Shown: positions 1-8,928 of the stretch, piece by piece
How the letters are laid out: each line of letters starts with the position of its first letter
How positions within the stretch are numbered: the stretch's first letter is position 1
NCBI GenBank assembly: GCA_018399135.1
Contig: JAGYPB010000005.1
Coordinates: forward strand, 1 to 64,000
Source of the DNA: Deltaproteobacteria bacterium
GTDB lineage: Bacteria; Desulfobacterota; Desulfuromonadia; Desulfuromonadales; Geopsychrobacteraceae
Direction of reading: 5' to 3'
DNA length: 64,000 bases
Translations under genes and position numbers: made by a program
Notes under the pieces: model-generated
The model's database searches: none
The model's input: only the letters and a program-made list of their open reading frames with translations
What the model was told of the DNA's origin: nothing

Positions 1-45
1 CAAGCCCCCCCCCTTCCCCTTTCGCGGCAAATTTTTTCTAATATC

Positions 46-102
46 GTAACTATTCAGCTGTCGTCCTTGCGCAGGATCGGGGATCCTGTGCTGAACAGAT
101 AC
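46..102. repeat. Dispersed intergenic repeat, short form
   Basis: The element runs from an arm reading TATTCAGCTG to GCTGAACAGATAC, with GCAGGATC..GGATCCTG inside, so it can fold as a hairpin. The same ends recur at 15184-15331, 27353-27498 and 47578-47636. The rest of the first 274 bases shows no gene. Confidence 0.7.
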
Positions 103-274
103 CTAATATCTAAAGTGCCAAAGCGTCAGTAAAATCTGTAAAGAGTGTAAGCTGTGTTACATTCTATCTTTACCGATCTCGTTAGCATTAGGGAAAAGAA
201 TTTGTTAAGACGATGTTTAACCTAAAGAACTATGGTTGAGCTTTTATCAACCAGGTTTCAACAAAGGAGGATTT

Positions 275-802
275 ATGAGTCGCATACGTACCCTTGATGT
301 TCAGGATGGATCGGAAGAGGTTGTTGGGATTATCAACGAAATCAATCAGGCCTTTGGCTATGTTCCCAACCTGTTTTTGACCTATGCCCATCATCCGCCA
401 CTGCTCGAAGCGAACTGGAATAAGGTTAAGCGGGTGATGATGGAGGGTGATCTGGCGCGTAAGACCAAGGAAGCCATCGCCCTGCTGGTGTCGCAGGACA
501 ACGGCTGTAACTACTGTGTCGCAGCCCATACCGGCGCTCTGAAAATGATCGGGGTTGCCGATGAGGAGATTGAGCGTATCTCATCGCAGCTGGATGCAGC
601 TGATTTCACGTCGGCAGAGCGGGCCCTGATCAGCTTTGCCCGTAAAGCTAACACTGACCCCCACAGGGTCAGCGACGATGAATTTGCGGTACTCAAGGCA
701 ACCGGAGTGACGGATGCCCAGATTATCGAGGCTCTGGGCGTCATGGAGGTTTTTACCGCTTTTAATAAATTTCTTGATGTGCTTCAGGTCGAGCAAGGGT
801 GA
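275..802 (+). CDS. AhpD-like (carboxymuconolactone decarboxylase family) protein
   Basis: A 175-aa helical protein of the AhpD/CMD fold. The signature is a C-x2-C-x3-H motif (C78, C81, H85) in DNGCNYCVAAHTGA, the redox-active dithiol of alkylhydroperoxidase-like proteins. The ATG at 275 is chosen because AAGGAGG ends four bases upstream; the frame is open from a TTG at 236 but that start lacks a ribosome site. It is the first gene of a co-directional cluster with a radical SAM enzyme and a VTT-flavin oxidoreductase. Peroxidase-like proteins of this fold accompany radical SAM enzymes in arsenosugar-type clusters, but nothing here fixes the substrate. Family is secure; function is open. Confidence 0.85.
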   Translation: MSRIRTLDVQDGSEEVVGIINEINQAFGYVPNLFLTYAHHPPLLEANWNKVKRVMMEGDLARKTKEAIALLVSQDNGCNYCVAAHTGALKMIGVADEEIERISSQLDAADFTSAERALISFARKANTDPHRVSDDEFAVLKATGVTDAQIIEALGVMEVFTAFNKFLDVLQVEQG

Positions 803-916
803 TTTTGCGCTTTGTTGTACTAATGTACGAATGAGAGGATATCGAATTTAAGCCGTGACTCTGTTTGGCGTTACCTGTAACGGTGATGGCACGAGTCTTC
901 ACCGGGAGACGTTTCA

Positions 917-1831
917 ATGAAAATGAACAACTGTGACGCTTGGCTTTTTACCAGCCGTAATGAACCGCGTGGCTATATCCAGCCACAGACCCTTGAGGAG
1001 CTCTGGTTTCATACTGGAACCAATTGCAATTTGCGTTGCCCATTCTGTTTTGAAGGATCAAAACCGGGGGATAGCCGCATCGAATTTTTGACTCTGGATG
1101 ATGTCCGAACCTTTATCGATGAAGCGCTTGACCTCGGGGTCAAGACTTTTTCTTTCACCGGCGGGGAGCCCTTTGTCAACCCGAATTTTTTAGAGATCCT
1201 GGCTTTGGCTCTGGAGTATCGCCCTTGTCTGGTGTTGACAAATGCAACCGAACCGCTGATGAAGCGAATGGTTGATGTTCAAAGACTGCGCGACAAACCA
1301 CATGCGCTGAAATTCCGGGTCAGTCTCGACGACCCTGACCCTGTCAAACACGATGAATTACGTGGTAAGGGTAATTTCAGCAAGGCTCTGACGACGCTGG
1401 GAATGTTGTACAAAGCCGGGTTCAGTGTATCTATCGCGCGGCGGATGTTGGCAGATGAAGAAAGCGCCGTTGTGGACAAGGCTTACGTCCAAACGTTGCG
1501 CACCGTCGGTATTGAAGAAGATATCACCATGATAAAATTTCCCGAATTTCACCTGCCGGGTTCCTTGCCCCATGTCCCGGAGATTACTGAAAACTGTATG
1601 ACCCGCCATTTAAATGCCCAGCAACGAGAAAACTTCATGTGCAATTTCAGTAAGATGGTTGTTCGTAAAGATGGACGGTGCGGGGTCTATGCCTGCACTT
1701 TAGTCGATGATAATAAAAGCTATGACCTGGGCGCGACCCTTAAAGGTGCAATGCAGAAGCGAGTCATTCTCGGACATCATCGTTGCTATTCCTGCTTTGC
1801 CTGCGGTACCAGTTGTTCTGAAGGGGACTGA
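917..1831 (+). CDS. Radical SAM protein with Cys-rich C-terminus
   Basis: A 304-aa radical SAM enzyme. The cluster motif C-x3-C-x2-C is at C37, C41 and C44 (TNCNLRCPFC), followed by the GGEP-type SAM-binding motif in FTGGEPFVNP. The C-terminal third adds several cysteines (CGVYAC, then CYSCFACGTSC at the very end), which suggests an auxiliary SPASM-like cluster. A start at 917 is supported by GGGAG just upstream. The gene lies between an AhpD-like gene and a VTT-flavin oxidoreductase. The substrate is unknown. It lacks the obvious ArsS-type N-terminal sequence, so I do not name it as an arsenosugar enzyme despite the similar company. Confidence 0.85.
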   Translation: MKMNNCDAWLFTSRNEPRGYIQPQTLEELWFHTGTNCNLRCPFCFEGSKPGDSRIEFLTLDDVRTFIDEALDLGVKTFSFTGGEPFVNPNFLEILALALEYRPCLVLTNATEPLMKRMVDVQRLRDKPHALKFRVSLDDPDPVKHDELRGKGNFSKALTTLGMLYKAGFSVSIARRMLADEESAVVDKAYVQTLRTVGIEEDITMIKFPEFHLPGSLPHVPEITENCMTRHLNAQQRENFMCNFSKMVVRKDGRCGVYACTLVDDNKSYDLGATLKGAMQKRVILGHHRCYSCFACGTSCSEGD

Positions 1832-1951
1832 TACTGTCATGATTGAACCTTGACGTGGTTTGACTTGTTCAACTGTTGAGTTCAGACCCGGCGGTAAGGA
1901 CGGATCTGAGCACTTATCTGTTCTGTTTGTAAGCGATTTTGAGAGGTTGAT

Positions 1952-4093
1952 ATGAAAGGTCCTTGGAATAAAATGTTGATTGTTGGCATCATTGTCATTT
2001 TTTTGGTGCTGTTTTTTGTGTTTGACCTGCATCAGATGTTGACCCTCGCGGAGCTTAAGGCACGTCAAGAGGCTTTTTATCAGTATTATTTGAATCATCG
2101 CCTGCTGACGCTGGGGGGCTATTTTGTTCTCTATGTCCTGGTGACAGCACTGTCACTACCCGGTGCTGCCGTCATGACCCTGGCTGGTGGAGCGCTGTTC
2201 GGGTTCCTTCCGGCTCTGATCGTCGTTTCTTTTGCCAGCACCATCGGCGCGACCCTCGCCTTTCTGGTCAGTCGTTTTCTGTTGCGTGATTGGGTTCAGG
2301 GGAAATTTGGCGAGCGTCTGAAGGCACTCAATGACGGCATCGCCAAAGAGGGGGGATTCTATCTGTTTACCTTGCGGTTGGTGCCTCTATTTCCCTTCTT
2401 TGTCATCAATCTGGTCATGGGCCTGACCCCGATGCGAACCTGGACCTACTACTGGGTCAGTCAGGTCGGCATGCTTGCTGGTACCGCTGTTTTCGTCAAT
2501 GCCGGTACCCAGCTTGGTCAGATCGAGAGCCTGGGCGGAATTCTTTCACCAGGGTTGCTCTTTTCATTTGTCCTGCTCGGAGTGTTCCCTTTGCTGGCTC
2601 GTAAAGGAGTTGATGTTGTGCATAAACGCCGCACCCTCAAGAGGTTTATCAAGCCGAAGTCCTTCGACTACAATATTGTCGTCCTGGGGGCCGGCTCAGC
2701 CGGTCTGGTCAGCTCCTATATTGCTGCGGCGGTAAAGTCGAAAGTTGCTCTGATTGAACGCGACAAGATGGGAGGCGATTGCCTCAATACCGGCTGTGTA
2801 CCGAGTAAAGCCCTGATCCGGTCGGCTAAAATTCTTAACTATGCGCGCCGGGCCGACGAGTTTGGCTTGCGACGAACGGATATGGATTTTGATTTTACCG
2901 AGGTGATGGAGCGGGTTTCACAGGTCGTCACCAGGATTGAACCCCATGACTCGGTGGAACGTTATACCAATCTCGGGGTTGATTGTATTCAGGGTGAAGC
3001 GCGAATCACCTCGCCTTATACGGTGGAAGTGGGAGACCGCACCCTGACAACCCGTAACATTATCGTTGCTACCGGAGCTGCCCCCTTTGTGCCAGCGATT
3101 CCAGGGCTGGATCAAATCGATTATCTGACCTCTGACAACCTCTGGCAGTTACGGGAGTTGCCAAAGCGTCTGGTGGTGCTGGGTGGCGGCCCCATTGGTT
3201 GTGAAATGACGCAAGCCTTCGCCCGGTTTGGGGCCCAGGTAACCCAGGTTGAAATGGCTCCCCACATTATGGGGCGGGAAGACGAGGATGTCGCCAACTT
3301 TGTCCGCCAACGTTTTGTTGCCGAAGGGGTGCAGGTCCTGACCAACCATGCAGCCAAAGAAGTGGTTGTAAAAGGCGATGACAAACTTCTGATTTGTGAA
3401 CACCAGGGCGAGCGGGTGGAGATTCCCTTTGATCAACTCCTGGTTGCTGTCGGTCGCAAGGCCCGTGTGGCAGGGTTTGGCCTGGAAGAACTGGGCGTTC
3501 GGCTGAATGAGCGCGGTACCGTCGATGTCGATCCCTTTATGCGTACCAATATCCCCAATATTTTCTGTGCCGGAGATGTCGCCGGTCCTTACCAGTTTAC
3601 TCATACCGCTGCCCACCATGCCTGGTTTGCTGCAGTCAATGCTCTGTTCGGCGATTTTAAAAAATTCCGCGTTGATTACCGCGTGATCCCATGGTGTACC
3701 TTTACCGATCCCGAGGTCGCGCGCGTTGGCCTCAATGAAGCTGACGCCCGTGCCCAGGGAATTCCCCACGAGGTGACCCGCTTTGAACTGGCAGAACTCG
3801 ATCGCGCTATCGCTGAAGAGGAAACCCACGGTTGGGTCAAGGTCATCACTGTATCGGGCAAGGATAAAATCCTCGGCGCCACTATTGTCGGTACTCATGC
3901 CGGTGATCTGATCGCGGAATATATCCTGGCGATGAAGCACGGTCTGGGCTTGAACAAGATTCTTGGCACCATCCACCCCTATCCGACCCTGGCTGAAGCC
4001 AACAAGATGACTGCCGGGGCCTGGAAAAAAGCCCACGCCCCGGAAAAACTCCTGACCTGGGTGGAGAAATATCATGCCTGGCGTAGAGGTTAG
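1952..4093 (+). CDS. VTT/TVP38 membrane domain fused to flavin disulfide oxidoreductase
   Basis: A 713-aa fusion. Residues 1-220 form a TVP38/TMEM64 (VTT, DedA-like) membrane domain with several hydrophobic helices. From about residue 240 a pyridine-nucleotide disulfide oxidoreductase follows: FAD motif VVLGAGSAGLVSS, redox pair in CLNTGCVPSK, NAD(P) motif VVLGGGPIGCEM, second FAD motif IFCAGDVAGPYQ and the dimerisation motif HPYPTLAEA. The C-terminal cysteine pair of true mercuric reductases is absent, so reduction of Hg(II) is not supported. The architecture tethers a disulfide reductase to the inner face of the membrane; its substrate may be a quinone or thiol compound (inference). The start at 1952 follows GAGAGG. 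Confidence 0.9.
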   Translation: MKGPWNKMLIVGIIVIFLVLFFVFDLHQMLTLAELKARQEAFYQYYLNHRLLTLGGYFVLYVLVTALSLPGAAVMTLAGGALFGFLPALIVVSFASTIGATLAFLVSRFLLRDWVQGKFGERLKALNDGIAKEGGFYLFTLRLVPLFPFFVINLVMGLTPMRTWTYYWVSQVGMLAGTAVFVNAGTQLGQIESLGGILSPGLLFSFVLLGVFPLLARKGVDVVHKRRTLKRFIKPKSFDYNIVVLGAGSAGLVSSYIAAAVKSKVALIERDKMGGDCLNTGCVPSKALIRSAKILNYARRADEFGLRRTDMDFDFTEVMERVSQVVTRIEPHDSVERYTNLGVDCIQGEARITSPYTVEVGDRTLTTRNIIVATGAAPFVPAIPGLDQIDYLTSDNLWQLRELPKRLVVLGGGPIGCEMTQAFARFGAQVTQVEMAPHIMGREDEDVANFVRQRFVAEGVQVLTNHAAKEVVVKGDDKLLICEHQGERVEIPFDQLLVAVGRKARVAGFGLEELGVRLNERGTVDVDPFMRTNIPNIFCAGDVAGPYQFTHTAAHHAWFAAVNALFGDFKKFRVDYRVIPWCTFTDPEVARVGLNEADARAQGIPHEVTRFELAELDRAIAEEETHGWVKVITVSGKDKILGATIVGTHAGDLIAEYILAMKHGLGLNKILGTIHPYPTLAEANKMTAGAWKKAHAPEKLLTWVEKYHAWRRG

Positions 4094-4147
4094 TTAGTCT
4101 ATGAATGCTACAAGCTGATTTAAGAGCAGAACAGAAAGGAATTTCAC

Positions 4148-4606
4148 ATGAGAACAGTACTTATCGGAACGCTCCTGTTGACGCTGACTGTTGCTACAGG
4201 TTTTGCAGCTGACGGACTTGTCAGTATTGAAAGTTCTTATTCAACCAAGCAGACAATGGATCGACTGGTGGGGATCGTTACGCAAAAGGGGTTAACGGTC
4301 TTTGCGCGGATCGACCATGCCAAAGGGGCGCAGAGTATCGGGAAGGAGTTCCGTCCCACTGAGCTTCTGATTTTCGGAAACCCTCAGGGAGGTACGCCTT
4401 TTATGGAGTGTGCTCAAACCGTGGCCATTGATCTGCCACTTAAAGCTCTTGCCTGGGAAGATCAGCAAGGACAGGTCTGGCTCAGTTACAATGATCCTGG
4501 CTACCTGGCCGAGCGTCACGCCGCCCAGTCTTGTCCGGTTGTCGATAACCTCAGCAAGGCGCTGAACGGTATCAGTCAAGAAACCGTTGCGCTTGAGGGA
4601 AAATAA
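4148..4606 (+). CDS. DUF302 protein, exported
   Basis: A 152-aa protein with a clear signal peptide (MRTVLIGTLLLTLTVATGFA, cleavage near residue 21) and then a DUF302 domain, recognisable by the stretches VQKGLTVFARIDHAKGA-like, PTELLIFGNPQGGTPFM and LPLKALAWEDQQG. The family fold is known but its role is not; it often travels with sulfur or redox genes. AGAAAGGA precedes the ATG. It follows the VTT-flavin oxidoreductase by about 55 bases in the same direction, so co-transcription is likely. Location is probably periplasmic. Confidence 0.85.
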   Translation: MRTVLIGTLLLTLTVATGFAADGLVSIESSYSTKQTMDRLVGIVTQKGLTVFARIDHAKGAQSIGKEFRPTELLIFGNPQGGTPFMECAQTVAIDLPLKALAWEDQQGQVWLSYNDPGYLAERHAAQSCPVVDNLSKALNGISQETVALEGK

Positions 4607-4812
4607 GTCGAAGACTGCCAAGGGGGGTGCGATTTGTAACGACGGAGAACAGTATTATCAACCCAACCCGCCTGATCGTCTGAACCCAGTTTATCAGTAG
4701 CTGAAGGAACTACACAGTATAAGCCAGGTGATATTCTTAACCTTCACAAGCCCGTTAGAATGAAGCTGTAACTGGTTGCTTTTTACGATCTCTGACCCTT
4801 ATGGAGGAGCTG

Positions 4813-5844
4813 ATGAAACTGTCCTGTGGGATCGCTTTTTTTCTGACGTTGGTGCTGCAGAACGCCTGGGCAAATGCACCAATACCAACTCAGACTCCGC
4901 TGTTATTAACACAGGAACTGGAACAATACTGGCAAGCAAGCCTTTCCGGTGGGCCCGGCAAGGACGGGATTCCTTCTATCGATCGCCCTCGATTTCAACC
5001 TGCGGATCAGGCGGGACTCAACAGTGATGACATCGTCATGGGGGTTTATCTGGACGGTCAGGCTCGTGCCTATCCACAGCGTATTCTGGTTTGGCACGAA
5101 ATCGTCAATGACGCCATCGGCGACCTTAATATCGCGATCAGTTACTGTCCCCTGACGGGTACCGGGATCGGCTTTCTGCGCGGTGATACCGAGCTTGGTG
5201 TGTCCGGTCGGCTGGTGAACAGCAATATGCTGATGTATGACCGAGCAACCGATACTTATTGGCCGCAAATTGCCGCGGCCGGTGTCAAGGGCCCGCTGGC
5301 CGGTCAGGGATTACAGGAATTCCGCGTGGTCTGGACCACCTGGGGGCGTTGGCTGGCACGTCATCCAGAGACTGAGGTGTTGTCTCAACGTACCGGTTTT
5401 GCCCGCAACTATCGACGCGATCCCTATGGCAGCTACGCCCCGAAGGGGGGCTACTATGCGGAGCAGTCCGGGGTGATGTTCCCGCTGATGAATGAAAGTT
5501 CGCGCTACCCATCTAAAAGGGAAATGATCGGATTCCGCACCGCAACCGAGGCGATAGCCATCGATAAACAGGCACTCAGAGACGTGCAGGTCATGCGCTA
5601 CCAGGGCGAGCACCGGGACTTCCTGATCCTCTACGATGACGGGTTGGATAGTGCCTGGGTGCTGCAGGGAAACCATGGTGCGTTACCGGACAATCTGACC
5701 CTGGCAGATGTCGATTTTGGCCCGATCGGGCCGGTTGGCGAGCGTCTTGCGGGTTTGGCGCCGGTTAATGCCTTTGATGTGTTCTGGTTCGCCTGGTATG
5801 CCTTTTATCCACAGACGGTGGTGCTTGATGGCAAGAATCAGTAA
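4813..5844 (+). CDS. DUF3179 domain protein, exported
   Basis: A 343-aa protein of the DUF3179 family, recognised from VYLDGQARAYPQRIL, WHEIVNDAIGD and the conserved core SYCPLTGTGIGF. An N-terminal signal peptide (MKLSCGIAFFLTLVLQ..ANA) points to the periplasm. I choose ATG 4813 rather than ATG 4801 because the earlier codon is itself part of the ribosome site (ATGGAGGAGCTGATG). Function of the family is unknown. The gene sits between DUF302 and the DUF547 remnant in the same direction and is probably part of one transcription unit with the upstream genes. Confidence 0.85.
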   Translation: MKLSCGIAFFLTLVLQNAWANAPIPTQTPLLLTQELEQYWQASLSGGPGKDGIPSIDRPRFQPADQAGLNSDDIVMGVYLDGQARAYPQRILVWHEIVNDAIGDLNIAISYCPLTGTGIGFLRGDTELGVSGRLVNSNMLMYDRATDTYWPQIAAAGVKGPLAGQGLQEFRVVWTTWGRWLARHPETEVLSQRTGFARNYRRDPYGSYAPKGGYYAEQSGVMFPLMNESSRYPSKREMIGFRTATEAIAIDKQALRDVQVMRYQGEHRDFLILYDDGLDSAWVLQGNHGALPDNLTLADVDFGPIGPVGERLAGLAPVNAFDVFWFAWYAFYPQTVVLDGKNQ

Positions 5845-5947
5845 CCAGCGCCGACTGGTCGTAATGAGCGGTTTTTTCTATGGCATGTTTTATCTCTATG
5901 CGATCGGCGACCTGAATTTCATCGGGCCGCCGGTGTGGGATGTTTGA
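5831..5947 (+). CDS. Possible small membrane protein or truncated gene start
   Basis: A 39-residue frame (ATG 5831) overlaps the 3' end of the DUF3179 gene. It encodes a basic N-terminus and one hydrophobic segment, MSGFFYGMFYLYAIGDL. It looks like the N-terminus of a larger membrane protein that was cut short, in line with the decay just downstream, but it could be a genuine tiny protein. No clear ribosome site is seen. Confidence 0.3.
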   Translation, partial: ARISNQRRLVVMSGFFYGMFYLYAIGDLNFIGPPVWDV

Positions 5948-6001
5948 GTCCGGTTAACCGCGAACAAAAGAATTTTTAAAAATAACCTCATGGAGGAGCT
6001 T

Positions 6002-6590
6002 ATGCGTTTTTACCAGGCAATATCAAGTTTGCGGTTTGTTTGGTGTTGATGTTGTTTTCGACAGCAACCAGTGTTGCTGACGTCAATAGCGACATGGAAG
6101 AGCTCTATGCTCCCTATGCCGAGGTGCTGGAGCGCTTTGTTGTGGAAAATGCCCTGTCCGGTGGCGGTCTGGTGTCAGCCTTTAATTATGAAAAAGCCCT
6201 TGCTGACAGTCGTACTTTCGCATTACTGAACCAGCAAAAATCCCTCTTGGCGGAGTTTGATCCCGACCGGCTGACGGAACAATATCAATCGATCGCCTTC
6301 TACCAGTTCGAATACCTATAATTTTCATGATCGAACACCTGCTGACCCATCCCCTTAAAGGACAACTGGTTGATTCTGTCTGGGATTATGGCGGGCGGTA
6401 CAAAGCCCCTTTAAAGCACGTTTTTTGAGCGGGAGATGTTCACTGTCAGGACAAAAATACAGCTTAGTGCCATCGAAAAGATATTCTGCTTGGCAGCGAT
6501 TATCAGCGCGAAGAGGGTGGAAGGACGCCCGTGTTCATTACGCAGTGAATTGTGCTTCGGTCGGTTGCCCGCCCTTGAGATCAAAAAAGA
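6002..6590 (+). pseudogene. DUF547 protein remnant, multiply frameshifted
   Basis: Remains of an exported DUF547 protein. An ATG at 6002 follows GGAGGAGCTT, but the frame breaks inside the signal peptide near 6020; restoring one base joins MRFYQA to an export signal ending TATSVAD. The frame continues to about 6310 (LTEQYQSIAFYQFEYL), breaks where the family motif with YN should follow, resumes as MIEHLLTHPL, and breaks again near 6420. The diagnostic DUF547 motif HYAVNCASVGCPPL is at about 6536-6577 in yet another frame. At least four shifts are needed, so this is decay or very poor sequence. The 3' end has been lost and is replaced by phosphoesterase sequence. Confidence 0.7.
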
Positions 6591-6951
6591 AGAACTCGAT
6601 CTGGCGGGTACCGATATCGTCATCGGTGGTCACAGCGGCATACCTGATGGTCAAGCCATCGGTGATGGGTTTTGGCTCAATGCCGGAGCCATAGGTTTTC
6701 CTGCTAACGATGGTACCCTTGATGGGTGGTACCTGCTGCTGTGTCCTGAACAAGAAGCGATAGCGTGTCGCTGGCAAAGGCTCGCTTATCCGGCAGCACG
6801 TACGGCAGAAGTGATGCGATCCAGAGGGTTTGTCGGCGGCTACACAGATGCTTTGTGGACCGGCCTTTGGCCCAGCATGGACGTTTTGCCGGAGGCGCAG
6901 CGTCAATTAAGGGGGCAACCGATTAAAATGAACAAGCTGATTTGCTGCTGA
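6591..6951 (+). pseudogene. Metallophosphoesterase C-terminal fragment
   Basis: From about 6591 one frame reads TDIVIGGHSGIPDG.., GFWLNAGAIGFPANDG.. and LDGWYLLL, the C-terminal half of a calcineurin-like metallophosphoesterase (GH motif and the conserved asparagine/glycine strand). The N-terminal half with the first metal ligands is missing; the frame upstream is DUF547 sequence instead. The junction near 6572-6590 therefore looks like a deletion joining two genes. Metallophosphoesterases are known companions of DUF547 and radical SAM clusters, which fits the original gene order. Confidence 0.6.
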
Positions 6952-7005
6952 AGAAGTGTCATGGATGATGAATTTGAAATGACCAACGCCGATTTTGACG
7001 TGGCC

Positions 7006-7713
7006 TCATTGATTCTCCTGCAACTCATAAATCAGGCAGTTCATCAGTTCCTCTTTGGATGCACCGTCAAACTCAAGAAAATTGACGGCGAAGCCCCCCT
7101 CAAATAACCTGACAACTGTCGCGGCTATTTCAAATGCCAGGGTGCCGGAAGATTCACTTCTCAGTGGTAATTTGAGCCGTACCTTTGTCCCTGAAGACAA
7201 GATTTCCGAATCGGTTAAAATGGCGCAGCCGCTGGCGGAGACATCGACCGCCTTGCCGTTGAAAACCTGTGTGTCGTAGTGAACAGCGATCCAGGTATTT
7301 TGCAGATTAAAGCGTAATCCTTGTCTTCGTTTCGATTGATTCAAGAGTTCATCTGCTTCTGCCAGGGTTTTGACATAAATAGGCTTATAGCTGCGGATGC
7401 GCGCCGCCAGGTTAATGAGTTGGCGGAATACTGTGCTTTGTTGGTCGACAACGCGAATGACTTCCCGGGCACCACTGCTGACCAGATGATGCATGATGTT
7501 GCGCATGATCGGCAGGGCGGCCAACTGAAAAAGGTGACAGCTGCTCATATCTTCAACAACGTCGAAGCCCGGTTTGAGTTCCGGCACCCGTTCCTTGATC
7601 CCGTCCAGCAGGCCGGTGAGTTCATCAAGGGTGCTTTTTTCGCTGAAAGTACAATAGAGGCGGTTTTTGGGGATATCGGCGCGTATGTTTGATAATATGC
7701 CGTTGACGGTCAT
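7006..7713 (-). CDS. PilZ-domain protein (c-di-GMP receptor)
   Basis: A 235-aa cytoplasmic protein. The C-terminal half is a PilZ domain: the arginine motif RRQGLRF at about residue 128 is followed by DVSASGCAI, which is the D/N-x-S-x-x-G motif that grips cyclic di-GMP. The N-terminal 120 residues have a STAS-like look with a helix pair and no recognisable active site. The ATG at 7713 is preceded by AGGAAACAG. It stands alone on the minus strand, so its target process cannot be read from context. Confidence 0.85.
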   Translation of the reverse strand: MTVNGILSNIRADIPKNRLYCTFSEKSTLDELTGLLDGIKERVPELKPGFDVVEDMSSCHLFQLAALPIMRNIMHHLVSSGAREVIRVVDQQSTVFRQLINLAARIRSYKPIYVKTLAEADELLNQSKRRQGLRFNLQNTWIAVHYDTQVFNGKAVDVSASGCAILTDSEILSSGTKVRLKLPLRSESSGTLAFEIAATVVRLFEGGFAVNFLEFDGASKEELMNCLIYELQENQ

Positions 7714-7920
7714 CTGTTTCCTGTGCGGAGGGTTAGGTCTGGTGCAGCTATATCACCATGCTCTGGGTTAATCTTAGGTTGGCAATTTTTACAAGCAGGT
7801 CAAATATTCTGGACGCCTAAATGTTAGTCCTTTCTTAATGTTGAAGCAATACAAATATGACCTGGTGGACACGCATTTGTGGGGTAAGGCTATAACGAAA
7901 AAAATCAGTGAGGTGCAGGG

Positions 7921-8793
7921 ATGAATCTTGTTTATCTGAATGGCCAGTTTATCGAAGAAGAGCGGGCCTGTATTTCGGTACTGGATCAGGGGTTTCTCTA
8001 TGGTGACGGAATTTTTGAAAGCTTTCGCTCGATTAACGGCAAGCTCTATCAATTTCCTTTGCACTATAAGCGCCTGGCCCAATCGGCCCAATCCCTGTCT
8101 TACCCTGTGATGTTTTCCCAGGCAGATCTGGAGGAGAAACTGCTGGAACTGCAGCGCCGTAACCAGATCAGTAATGGCTACTTTCGTATCACCATCACCC
8201 GGGGCCCGGGTGAGATTGGTTTTTTGCGCAATATGGAGAGTCCTTTGACCTGCCTGATCGTTGCGCGTGAGTTTAAGGGGCTCAATGAACATCTGTATCT
8301 ACAGGGGGTGTCTCTGTCGGTCGCGAAAACCCGGCGTAACGCGCCGGAGGCGATCAATCCAAAGATCAAATCGATCAGTAACCTCAACAGTCTCCTTGGC
8401 AAACTCGAGGCCAGGGCCGCCGGGGCAATTGAGGTGATCATGCTCAACAGTCGCGGTCATCTGTGTGAAGGGTCGGCCTCCAACCTGTTCTGGGTGCGCG
8501 ACGGCTGGGTTTTTACCCCTGATGTGTCAACCGGCCTGCTGGAAGGGGTGACGCGTTCAACCATCATGCGTCTGTGTGAAGATAAGCTGAAAATGCGGGT
8601 GATCAGCGGCGAGTTTCGCCTGCAGGATTTACATTACTCTGACGAGGTTTTTATCACTTCCACCTCTCTGGAGGTGTTACCGGTGGTGCGGGTGGATGAT
8701 TTTGTTATCGGTAACGGGCTGGTGGGCCCGATAGCGCGTGATTTACGTTGGGAATTGCTTCGGGATATGGGGGTGGCGGTGTTGATGAGGTAG
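7921..8793 (+). CDS. Class IV PLP aminotransferase (IlvE/DAAT/PabC-like)
   Basis: A 290-aa fold-type IV PLP enzyme. Landmarks are LDQGFLYGDGIFESFR near the N-terminus, the probable PLP lysine in INPKIKSISNLNSLLGK, the phosphate-binding stretch EGSASNLFWV and the late motif EVFITSTSLEVLPV. These features are shared by branched-chain aminotransferase, D-amino acid aminotransferase and aminodeoxychorismate lyase; the sequence does not settle which. GAGGTGCAGGG precedes the ATG. It stands alone between the PilZ gene and a repeat element. Confidence 0.85.
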   Translation: MNLVYLNGQFIEEERACISVLDQGFLYGDGIFESFRSINGKLYQFPLHYKRLAQSAQSLSYPVMFSQADLEEKLLELQRRNQISNGYFRITITRGPGEIGFLRNMESPLTCLIVAREFKGLNEHLYLQGVSLSVAKTRRNAPEAINPKIKSISNLNSLLGKLEARAAGAIEVIMLNSRGHLCEGSASNLFWVRDGWVFTPDVSTGLLEGVTRSTIMRLCEDKLKMRVISGEFRLQDLHYSDEVFITSTSLEVLPVVRVDDFVIGNGLVGPIARDLRWELLRDMGVAVLMR

Positions 8794-8804
8794 TGAGGTG
8801 GTAC

Positions 8805-8909
8805 GGGGCCGGGACTCCCATACCAAGGGACGCTTTTCGCCGTCCATGGCCGCTTGACTGTCGCCATCCCTGGCGACAGACACCCTTGATATGGGAGCCC
8901 CGACCCCCT
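8805..8909. repeat. Dispersed intergenic repeat, core variant with 25-bp inverted ends
   Basis: About 105 bp with imperfect inverted ends (GGGACTCCCATACCAAGGG against GGGCTCCCATATCAAGGG read on the other strand). The middle (GGGACGCTTTTCG, CGTCCATGGCCGCTTG, TGGCGACAGACACCCTT) matches the interior of the long copies at 15184-15331 and 27353-27498, but the outer ends differ. It lies between the aminotransferase and cysS 3' ends and may act as a bidirectional terminator. Confidence 0.7.
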
Positions 8910-8928
8910 TTTAGGAAAGGTTTAATAT

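Noticed and set aside
917-1831. Arsenosugar radical SAM (ArsS)
   Set aside because: Company is suggestive but the Cys motif context and C-terminus do not match what I know of ArsS.
3149-4075. 308-codon minus-strand frame inside the VTT-flavin gene
   Set aside because: Antisense to conserved FAD and NAD motifs; no ribosome site or family character.
1952-4093. Mercuric reductase
   Set aside because: The active-site CLNTGC is shared by many flavin disulfide reductases; the C-terminal Cys pair and the N-terminal metal-binding domain of MerA are absent.
6305-6320. TTCGAAT as a tRNA T-loop
   Set aside because: No acceptor or anticodon stem can be drawn around it; it lies in the DUF547 remnant.
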